From contig JAKALX010000220.1 in the NCBI GenBank assembly GCA_021823905.1, positions 1 to 6,424 on the forward strand: DNA of 6,424 bases, read 5' to 3'. The DNA is from Chloroflexota bacterium (lineage in GTDB: Bacteria > Chloroflexota > Dehalococcoidia > Tepidiformales > Tepidiformaceae). This document shows, piece after piece, positions 1 through 5,843 of this stretch (positions are counted from its first letter, which is position 1; each line of letters begins with the position of its first letter). The notes beneath the pieces were generated by a model. That model searched no databases and was not told where the DNA came from. It was given only the letters and a program-made list of their open reading frames with translations. Made by a program: the position numbers and the translations under genes.

Positions 1-1677
1 CACCACTTCATGCGAGCGCGAGTGTTCTGGAGAGAGTTCGCCAGGGACCCGGACAAGCTACTCGTGGTGATCGATCCGAGAGCGACTGAGACTGCCAAGC
101 TGGCAGACATCCACCTCGCGCTCAGGCCTGGCACTGATGCGCTCCTGCTCAGAGCGATGATCGCGATCATGCTGCAGGAGGGCTGGCATGACCAGGATTT
201 CCTGGATGATCACGTCAGCGACTTCCCGGCGATCCGCCATCTGTTCGAGAATTTCGATGCGCGCGCAGCCCTGGCAGTTTGCGAACTGGATTACGAGCAG
301 GTCAGAGATGTGTGCCGCCTGTTCACGTCCAGGAAGTCGTGTCACCTGAGCGATCTCGGCGTCCTCATGGGCCGGCACAGCACGCTCGTGTCGTACCTGG
401 AGAACGTCCTTCTCGCCGTCTCGGGACGGATGGGCAAGATCGGCGGCAATCGCATACCGAAGTCGGTCGCCAATCTCCCCATACGCGCGACTTCGGACGC
501 GCCGGATGCGTGGCGAACGGTGGCGACGGACTACCGGCAGATCACAGGCATCTACCCGCCCAACGTGATGCCCGAGGAGATACTCAACGACCACCCGGAC
601 CGTTTGCGGGCCGTCATCGTCAGCGCCCACAACCCGCTCCGCTCGCATGCCGACACAACCGCCTACGAGGAGGCCTTCGCGCAGCTTGACCTCCTGGTGA
701 CGATCGAGATGAACATGTCGGAGACTGCAGCGCTCTCTCACTATGTCCTCCCGGCCCCCTCGGGCTACGAGAAGTGGGATGAGAGATTGACCGGCGGCGG
801 TACGGGGTTCAGGCGGCCGATACTCGAACCTGAAGGCGAACAACTTGAGGAGGGCGAGATCTTCACGCGCCTGGCGGACAAGTTGGGATTGATCCCGGAC
901 CTCCCTGGCGGCCTGTTTGCCGCGGCCAGGAGCGGGGACAGGCTGGCGTTTGATGCAGCCCTGGGGAGATTCTTGGCGGAGAGGCCAGAGGCCATCCCTG
1001 TGCTGCCCTTCATCCTCGCGAAGACACTCGGCAGGCAGCTGGGCTCAGCGCACCTCGCTTCTTTATGGGGGAGCCTGCGTACGTGGCCGGTGGCGCTGCG
1101 AGAAGAGAGGTTCCAGTCAGTCATCGACAAGGCGGGAACAGCCCCGGTACCCATGACAGGAGGCGCAGACGACGAGGAATTTCCGAAACTCCCCACAGCC
1201 GATCGCAAAGTCAGACTCAACCTCCCGGAGATGACACAGTGGCTCGCCGAAATCGACCCTGTTGCGGAAAGAGAGCTGCTGGACAGGGATCGGAGCGAGT
1301 ATCCGTTCATCCTCTCGGCTGGAAGGCACTTCGACCACAACGCCAATACACAGATGCGGGACCCGGCCTGGCTCAAGGGGAAGCGAGCGTGCACGCTCAT
1401 CATGCATCCCAGCGATGCAGGCCGGTACGACCTGATGAACGGTGAAATGGTCAAGGTCATCACCGAGGCGGGAGAGGAGACGGTCGAGCTCGAAATCGAT
1501 CCGACCACCCGTGAGGGGTTCACAGTGATCCCTCACGGATTCGGCCTCGTGTACGACGGAGAAGTTCACGGCGTCAACGTGAATCGACTGACCAGGAACA
1601 CGCACCGCGATCGTCTCGCTGGGACTCCCCTGCATCGCTATATCCCATGCAGGGTGGAGGCGATCAGAAATCGCTAA
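1..1677 (+). CDS. Molybdopterin-dependent oxidoreductase, C-terminal part (5' end outside window)
   Basis: This is the catalytic-subunit type of the DMSO reductase superfamily, which carries a bis-molybdopterin guanine dinucleotide cofactor. The frame is open to base 1, so the ATG at base 10 is probably internal; it encodes a Met inside a conserved core segment. Numbered from that Met, residues 19-43 carry the family signature VVIDPR...T.TA..AD followed by LRPGTD, which contacts a pterin nucleotide. The last 130 or so residues, from YPFILSAGR to the terminal GTPLHRYIPCRVEAI stretch, form the molydopterin dinucleotide-binding beta-barrel domain. About 555 residues are visible. Family members are usually 650-800, so the missing N-terminus should hold the first pterin-binding segment and possibly a [4Fe-4S] Cys motif. 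The substrate cannot be assigned; formate dehydrogenase-, nitrate reductase- or polysulfide reductase-like enzymes are all possible. Frequent AGA/AGG codons set it apart from the phage-type genes downstream. Confidence 0.9.
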   Translation, partial: HHFMRARVFWREFARDPDKLLVVIDPRATETAKLADIHLALRPGTDALLLRAMIAIMLQEGWHDQDFLDDHVSDFPAIRHLFENFDARAALAVCELDYEQVRDVCRLFTSRKSCHLSDLGVLMGRHSTLVSYLENVLLAVSGRMGKIGGNRIPKSVANLPIRATSDAPDAWRTVATDYRQITGIYPPNVMPEEILNDHPDRLRAVIVSAHNPLRSHADTTAYEEAFAQLDLLVTIEMNMSETAALSHYVLPAPSGYEKWDERLTGGGTGFRRPILEPEGEQLEEGEIFTRLADKLGLIPDLPGGLFAAARSGDRLAFDAALGRFLAERPEAIPVLPFILAKTLGRQLGSAHLASLWGSLRTWPVALREERFQSVIDKAGTAPVPMTGGADDEEFPKLPTADRKVRLNLPEMTQWLAEIDPVAERELLDRDRSEYPFILSAGRHFDHNANTQMRDPAWLKGKRACTLIMHPSDAGRYDLMNGEMVKVITEAGEETVELEIDPTTREGFTVIPHGFGLVYDGEVHGVNVNRLTRNTHRDRLAGTPLHRYIPCRVEAIRNR

Positions 1678-2099
1678 GCGTTAGGCGTTTCATACGGTCC
1701 ACCGAAGAAGCAGGCAGACTGGACGGGCATCTCGCTCCTGAGCTCCGACTAGTGCTGCTACGGGCGGGAGATTGCCGATAAGCTCATCTCGGGGAAGGCA
1801 GCCTCAGTCAAACGCAAACGTGCCTCCGAGTGATCGTGGCATAGCGGTGAAGGTTCGATACAGAGCCCACGACAGTGGAGCTGCCGATGGCTTCCCGCGG
1901 CCTAAGCGCCGGGAGCCGGCGAGCGCGGAGCCGGGTCCTGGCGCTGCCGCAGCAACCGTCACCCCAAACGAGCTGATGCAGACCATCAAGATCTCTCCCT
2001 GATGGCGTCCAGAACGAAGTTCGAAGCCTCGGAAAGGAGCCCCGACGGCCGATCATGTCGCGTTCCTGGCGGGAGTGACGGCGTGCGCTAGGCCCGCGG
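1678..2099. other. Non-coding junction between metabolic gene and phage-type genes
   Basis: I see no supportable gene in these roughly 420 bases. Every frame on both strands is interrupted or gives low-complexity Pro/Arg/Ala peptides without a ribosome-binding site at a sensible distance. Directly after the oxidoreductase stop there is a weak imperfect hairpin (CGCTAA at 1672-1677 against TTAGGCG at 1681-1687) followed by only three T, which is poor terminator evidence. A GC-rich patch around 1905-1945 repeats GGAGCCGG twice and has no further structure I can name. Because gene type and codon use change across this stretch, it is the natural place for the left boundary of an integrated element. 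I found no direct repeat that would prove an attachment site inside the window. Confidence 0.5.
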
Positions 2100-2108
2100 A
2101 TGCACCCC

Positions 2109-2183
2109 TTGACGCCCGTCAACGACTGGGTGGTGCTCTGCGCGTGCGACAATGGTGACGAGGGACGAAGAAGTCGTCCCGTC
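2109..2183 (+). promoter_or_regulatory. Two dyads upstream of the methyltransferase, possible operator/leader
   Basis: A perfect 14-base palindrome-like dyad, TTGACG-CC-CGTCAA, lies at 2109-2122, and its left arm resembles a -35 hexamer. A second dyad has GGGACGA at 2162-2168 and TCGTCCC at 2174-2180 around a 5-base loop, with partial extension into the flanking GACG/GTC. It ends four bases before the AGGAGGG Shine-Dalgarno sequence at 2184-2190. This placement would suit a repressor operator or an mRNA hairpin controlling translation of the methyltransferase-terminase operon. No good -10 element sits at 16-18 bases from TTGACG, so a promoter is not established. If translation really began at the ATG at 2100, both dyads would lie inside the coding region. 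Confidence 0.35.
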
Positions 2184-2192
2184 AGGAGGGTA

Positions 2193-3452
2193 TTGGGAAC
2201 ACAGCGACAGGCAGCTCAGGCGCTCACGCCTCGCGCCGACCGGTCCAGCAAGGTCCGCCTCGTTCCGCTCGCGCAGCTGCGGGCCGCGGCCTGGAACCCG
2301 CGCTTCATCAACGAAGCCTCGCTTGAGGCGCTGCGCACCTCGATCCGCACCGACCCCGACTTCCTCTGGCTACGCCCGGTCCTTGCGCGGGCCGACGGCA
2401 CGGTCTACGCCGGCAACCAGCGGCTGCGTGCTGCCCAGTGTGAAGGGCTGGAGGCGGTTCCCGCAGTCCTGGAGGATCTTCCGGAGACGGTGGCCAAGGC
2501 GCGCGCCCTGCGCGACAACGTCCAGGCGGGTGAATGGGTGGTCGATGACCTGAACGCCCTCCTCGAGGAGTTGGCGCGCGAGGGCGTCACGGCGCAGGCC
2601 GTCGGCCTCAGCGACGACCAGCTGGACGAGATCGTGAGGGAGCTGCAGGTCCCGAAGTCGCGACCTGACCCGGACGAGGTGCCGCCGCGAGCAAGCGAAG
2701 GACGGAGTCGTGTCGGCGACCTGTGGGTGCTCGGCGACCACCTCCTGCTCAATGGCGACGCCACGCAGGCAGCCGACGTCCAGCGGTTGTTCGACGGCCG
2801 GCGGCCACGCCTGATGGTGACCGACCCGCCGTACGGGGTCTCGTACGACCCGACATGGCGGACCGTCGTCGCCACGGTGCGGCAGACCGGTGCCGTCCCC
2901 AACGACGACCGCGTCGACTGGCGCGAGGCCTTCCGCCTCTTCCCAGGCGATGTTGCGTACGTGTGGCACGCCGGGGTGCATGCCGCCGCGAGCGCTGCCC
3001 AGCTCGAGGACTGCGACTTCGAGCTGCGAGCGCAGATCATCTGGGTGAAGCAGTCCCCGGTGCTGAGCCGGGGGCACTACCACTGGCAGCACGAGCCGGC
3101 GTGGTACGCCTGCCGCCGTGGCCAGAGCGCGGGATGGCGGGGCGGGCGCCGGCAGAGCACGGTGTGGGAGATCCCGAATCTGAACGCGGTGGGGGGGAAC
3201 CGTGGGGAGGAGAAGACGGGACACGGCACGCAGAAGCCGGTGGCGTTGATGCGGCGCCCAATCGAGAACCACACCCGCCGGGGGGAGTACGTCTACGACC
3301 CCTTTGTGGGCTCCGGCACCACCATCGTTGCCTGTGAGCTCAGTGGCCGGCGCTGCCTGGCGGTGGAGCTCGACCCGGACTACGTCGACCTCGCCGTCCG
3401 CCGCTGGGAGCGGTTCACAGGGAAGGAGGCGCTCCTTCATGGCACGACCTAG
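2193..3452 (+). CDS. ParB-like domain / beta-class DNA methyltransferase fusion (phage-type)
   Basis: Predicted S-adenosylmethionine-dependent DNA methyltransferase, probably adenine-N6 because the catalytic motif is DPPY; cytosine-N4 is not excluded. Numbered from the TTG at 2193 (419 aa), residues 21 to about 110 form a ParB/Srx-like domain with NPR at 35-37 and GNQRLRAA at 74-81. DPPYG (motif IV) is at 211-215, HGTQKP at 344-349 and DPFVGSGTT (motif I, AdoMet binding) at 369-377. Motif IV before motif I is the beta-class order. This fusion is common next to phage terminase genes. The TTG follows AGGAGGG with only 3 bases of spacing, which is short. The alternative ATG at 2100 gives 450 aa but has no Shine-Dalgarno, and its extra 31 residues look unlike the domain. 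The start is therefore uncertain. A run of seven G at 3191-3197 leaves the frame intact. The 3' end overlaps the small terminase by 14 bases. Confidence 0.92.
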   Translation: MGTQRQAAQALTPRADRSSKVRLVPLAQLRAAAWNPRFINEASLEALRTSIRTDPDFLWLRPVLARADGTVYAGNQRLRAAQCEGLEAVPAVLEDLPETVAKARALRDNVQAGEWVVDDLNALLEELAREGVTAQAVGLSDDQLDEIVRELQVPKSRPDPDEVPPRASEGRSRVGDLWVLGDHLLLNGDATQAADVQRLFDGRRPRLMVTDPPYGVSYDPTWRTVVATVRQTGAVPNDDRVDWREAFRLFPGDVAYVWHAGVHAAASAAQLEDCDFELRAQIIWVKQSPVLSRGHYHWQHEPAWYACRRGQSAGWRGGRRQSTVWEIPNLNAVGGNRGEEKTGHGTQKPVALMRRPIENHTRRGEYVYDPFVGSGTTIVACELSGRRCLAVELDPDYVDLAVRRWERFTGKEALLHGTT

Positions 3453-3900
3453 CAAGCTAACGGCCGACCTCCAGCGGCGCGTCGTCGAGGCGATCAGCCT
3501 CGGTGCCACACTGGAGCACGCCGCCCAGTACGGGCCGATCGACTACGCCACGCTCCGCCGCTGGGTAGTGGCTGGCGAGAAGAACCCGGGCACGCCGTAC
3601 GGCGACTTCCGGATGGCGGTGCTTGAGGCGGAGGCGCGGGCCGTGGTCGTCTGGCTTGCCCAGATCGAGAAGGCGGCCCGGGACGGCGACTGGCGCGCGG
3701 CTGCCTGGAAGCTCGAGCGCCGGCACCCGCAGATCTACGGCCGCAGCGTCCACGAACTGACGGGCGCAAACGGTGGCCCGCTGGAGGTACGACCCGTTGA
3801 CTACCGCACTCTGGTTGCCCCGCTTACGTCCGGACCAGTCGCAGATCAGCCAGCACCCCGCGAAGACGAAGGTCCTCGCGATGGGGAGGCGGTGGGGTAA
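3439..3900 (+). CDS. Putative phage terminase small subunit
   Basis: A 153-residue protein, proposed as the DNA-recognition subunit that brings phage DNA to the large terminase. Residues about 5-45 look like a helix-turn-helix: LTADLQRRVVEAISLGAT, a second helix, then YATLRRWVVAGE. An acidic and Ala-rich helical segment follows, then WKLERRHPQIYGR, a pattern often seen in small terminases and related phage HTH proteins. The C-terminus is Pro/Asp-rich and probably disordered. The ATG is preceded by AAGGAGG at 3423-3429 with a 9-base gap, a strong ribosome site. The upstream extension of the frame is shadow coding inside the methyltransferase. The gene starts inside the end of the methyltransferase and runs about 104 bases into the large terminase, so the three are probably translationally coupled. 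Small terminases diverge quickly, so the call rests on the HTH, the length and the position. Confidence 0.75.
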   Translation: MARPSKLTADLQRRVVEAISLGATLEHAAQYGPIDYATLRRWVVAGEKNPGTPYGDFRMAVLEAEARAVVVWLAQIEKAARDGDWRAAAWKLERRHPQIYGRSVHELTGANGGPLEVRPVDYRTLVAPLTSGPVADQPAPREDEGPRDGEAVG

Positions 3901-5107
3901 GACGGTCCTGGGCGGCACCTGTGCGCTGGTGACCGCGAACGCAGGAGGGCACGTCGCCTGGGTGGTGCCGACGTACCGAAACGGGGCGCCGCTGTGGCGC
4001 TGGTGCGAGCAGCAGCTTGCGCCCCTGCGTGCCAGCCGTCAGGTCCGCTTCAGCCAGTCCGACTGGATCATCCAGTTTCGGGGGGGCGGCTTCCTGGGCA
4101 TCTACTCGGCCGACAACGCCGACGCGATCCGGGGAGAGGCGTTCGATCTGGTCGTGCTCGACGAGGCTGCGCGCATGGCCGAGGGGGTCTGGACGGACGC
4201 GATCCAGCCGGCCCTGGCCGACCGCGACGGCGATGCCATCCTCATCTCCACACCGCAGGGACTGAACTGGTTCTGGCGGGAGTGGTGTCGGGGCCAGGAG
4301 GACGGCCGCCTGGTCGCCTCCTGGCAGGCGCGCTCGGCCGCCAACCCCATTCCCTCCATCCAGCAGGCCGCCGAGCGGGCCGTCGACCGGGTGCCCGAGC
4401 GGAGCTACCGGCAGGAGTGGCTGGCGGAGTTCGTCGAGGACAGCGGCGCGGTCTTCCACCGTGTCCGCGAGCGTGCCACCGCGGAGCACCAGGCGGATCC
4501 TGTGTCAAGGCACGAGTACGCCTTCGGGGTGGACTGGGGCAAGCACGACGACTGGACGGTGATCACGGTGGTGGACATAACGCTGAAGGCACTCGTCCAT
4601 CTCGAACGCTTCAACCGCATCGACTACCAGCTCCAGCTAGGACGGCTGCGGAGCCTAGTCCAGCGGTTCGAACCCGTCGTCATCAAGGCCGAGGTCAACA
4701 GCATCGGGGAGCCCCTCCTCGAGGTGCTTCGCAACGAGGGGCTGCCGATCGTTTCGTTTACGACTACGAATGCGACCAAGCAGGCGATCATCGAGGCACT
4801 CGTGCTTGCCTTTGAGCAGGGCGACATCACGATTCTTGACGAGCCGGTCCTGGTGAACGAACTGCTCGCCTTTCAGATCGGGCGCCTCCCTTCGGGTGCG
4901 TACCGTTATGCGGCGCCCGCAGGCATGCATGACGACTGTGTGATCAGCCTCGCCCTCGGCTGGAGCTGCGCTCGCAACGCCGGCTGGGACTGGGACGACA
5001 TCTACAGACTCACTCCGTGTGGTGCCTGTCGCCGGAAGTACGTCAACCGGGACGGCAAGAGGCGCTGCCCGTACTGTGGCGGTGCGCCGCTGCTCCGCAC
5101 GGGCTGA
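3797..5107 (+). CDS. Phage terminase large subunit with C-terminal zinc ribbon
   Basis: DNA-packaging motor, ATPase plus headful or cos-cleaving nuclease. Numbered from the TTG at 3797 (436 aa), a DQ-containing adenine-contact segment precedes Walker A GRRWGKT (30-36). Walker B VVLDEA has its acidic pair at 122-123, and STPQG, the coupling motif, is at 151-155. The RNase H-like nuclease shows Asp246 (VDWG), Glu299 (KAEVNS) and the Asp379-Asp380 pair (MHDD), a plausible metal-binding set. Unusually, the protein ends with Cys408-X2-Cys411 and Cys424-X2-Cys427, a zinc ribbon. I chose TTG 3797 because GGAGGT (3783-3788) sits 8 bases upstream. GTG 3773, in frame, would add 8 residues but has only a weak ribosome site. 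ATG 3881 would delete the strand before Walker A. The gene overlaps the small terminase out of frame. No portal gene follows. Confidence 0.94.
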   Translation: MTTALWLPRLRPDQSQISQHPAKTKVLAMGRRWGKTVLGGTCALVTANAGGHVAWVVPTYRNGAPLWRWCEQQLAPLRASRQVRFSQSDWIIQFRGGGFLGIYSADNADAIRGEAFDLVVLDEAARMAEGVWTDAIQPALADRDGDAILISTPQGLNWFWREWCRGQEDGRLVASWQARSAANPIPSIQQAAERAVDRVPERSYRQEWLAEFVEDSGAVFHRVRERATAEHQADPVSRHEYAFGVDWGKHDDWTVITVVDITLKALVHLERFNRIDYQLQLGRLRSLVQRFEPVVIKAEVNSIGEPLLEVLRNEGLPIVSFTTTNATKQAIIEALVLAFEQGDITILDEPVLVNELLAFQIGRLPSGAYRYAAPAGMHDDCVISLALGWSCARNAGWDWDDIYRLTPCGACRRKYVNRDGKRRCPYCGGAPLLRTG

Positions 5108-5194
5108 TCACGCCGCTTTCAGGGCGAGGTCCCTGGGCCCGGGTCCCGCGCGAGCCACGTGTTGGGGGACCAGGGCGCGGCCCGTTGAACGAGC

Positions 5195-5216
5195 GCGAGC
5201 CCCTGAAGGGGCTCGC
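5195..5216. terminator. GC-rich hairpin between convergent genes, likely bidirectional terminator
   Basis: GCGAGCCCCT at 5195-5204 is perfectly complementary to AGGGGCTCGC at 5207-5216. This gives a 9-10 bp stem with an effective TGAA loop. It lies 87 bases after the stop of the large terminase and 32 bases beyond the stop of the minus-strand RAMA-like gene, where a terminator serving both would be expected. There is no T-tract on either side, so it is not a classical intrinsic terminator. GC-rich hairpins without a U-tract are often proposed as terminators in high-GC bacteria. Confidence 0.55.
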
Positions 5217-5248
5217 ATGGGCGCGCCGGTGTGGCGTCGGCAGGCCGG

Positions 5249-5701
5249 TTAGCTCAGTGGTGCGAGCTCGTCCTCCGCTTCGTGTGGATGGCCCTGCGGG
5301 CATGCCTGCGGCTCCTCGCCGGCGGGGGCGAGGAAGCTCGCCTGGCAGGCCGAGCAGAACCACTTCGTCTCCCCCTCGGGCACACCGCGCTGGTTGGGGA
5401 CCCGCTTGAGCTGGCGCACCGCCTTGCCGTTCTCGCTCTTGGCCTTGGCTGCCTTCTTCTCCTCCTTCGCCTTCGGTCCGGGCTCAGTACCTTCGACGCT
5501 CCAGAAGCGCCAGCCGTTGCAGGCGGTGCCTCCCATGACGGCCGAGCCGGCCGCCGAGAGGCTCCGGTAGATCGTCTTCCCGTCCAGCTCGTAGCCCGGC
5601 TTGCCCGCGTCGTCGACGAGGACGAGCGCGGCGTGGTGCTGCCCCTTGTAGCGAGCGACGAGCTTCGTCCCCGCCGGCAGGTCCCGGTTTGTGATCGCCA
5701 T
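5249..5701 (-). CDS. Small RAMA-like (DUF4357-type) protein with C-terminal zinc ribbon
   Basis: A 150-residue protein read right to left. Residues about 5-70 match the RAMA/DUF4357-type pattern: LPAGTKLVARYKG, then a short strand with YELDGKTIYRSLSAAGSAV, then GGTACNGWRFW, ending the domain near residue 70. RAMA stands for restriction enzyme adenine methylase associated. These domains are predicted in the literature to bind modified or otherwise marked DNA, and they occur with methyltransferases and nucleases. A Lys/Glu-rich linker (about 75-100) follows. Cys116-X2-Cys119 with Cys134 and His138 (CPQGH) then forms a probable zinc ribbon. The start is well supported: on its own strand AAGGAGGT ends 8 bases before the ATG. 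It converges on the terminase operon and diverges from the recombinase. No catalytic motif is visible, so a DNA-binding or reader role is inference. It could also be a regulator of the neighbouring recombinase. Confidence 0.8.
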   Translation of the reverse strand: MAITNRDLPAGTKLVARYKGQHHAALVLVDDAGKPGYELDGKTIYRSLSAAGSAVMGGTACNGWRFWSVEGTEPGPKAKEEKKAAKAKSENGKAVRQLKRVPNQRGVPEGETKWFCSACQASFLAPAGEEPQACPQGHPHEAEDELAPLS

Positions 5702-5843
5702 GATTTCCGACCTCCTTCATTGGTCGGTGGAGATAGCTCACTCCTGTTGCGCAGGAAGTCAAATGCCTCTTGCAGAGGACTTGCTATCTTCGCCGGAACG
5801 AGGGAGTCATGTGTCCGGGCCGACCGGCCCGGGAGGGCTGCGC
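5702..5843. promoter_or_regulatory. Divergent control region with nested dyads (promoters/operator, possible attP-like site)
   Basis: This 142-base gap separates the minus-strand RAMA-like gene from the plus-strand recombinase, so promoters for both should lie here. Three inverted repeats are visible: ACTCCTG (5740-5746) against CAGGAAGT (5752-5759) with one bulged base; CCTCT (5766-5770) against AGAGG (5774-5778); and an outer pair AGATAGC (5731-5737) against GCTATCT (5783-5789), roughly enclosing the other two. TTGACT on the minus strand (complement of 5757-5762) resembles a -35 element, but I see no convincing -10 at normal spacing. The region is visibly more AT-rich than the genes around it, as expected for a promoter or recombinase-binding site. 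Ribosome sites for both genes fall at its two ends. Confidence 0.5.

Noticed and set aside
1678..1833. In-frame continuation of the oxidoreductase past its stop, interrupted only by TAG at 1750 and ending in TGA at 1831
   Set aside because: The oxidoreductase already ends at the normal place for its family. The two short peptides (24 and 26 residues) have no start, and I recognise neither. It could be a decayed gene end, but there is not enough to call a pseudogene.
1772..2002. Open frame of 76 codons on + starting with TTG
   Set aside because: There is no usable ribosome site (a G-rich stretch lies one base away). The peptide is Pro/Arg/Ala-rich and unlike any family I know, and it sits in an otherwise gene-free spacer.
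3188..3220. G-rich stretch inside the methyltransferase that could form a G-quadruplex
   Set aside because: The G-runs are uneven and interrupted, the codons encode a conserved loop before HGTQKP, and GC content alone makes such runs likely.
2370..3509. Long minus-strand open frame of 379 codons opposite the methyltransferase
   Set aside because: The peptide has no family pattern, and the opposite strand carries all methyltransferase motifs in order.
5243..5320. A complete tRNA gene
   Set aside because: Only the acceptor 5' strand and D-arm are recognisable. No anticodon stem-loop, T-arm or matching 3' acceptor follows.
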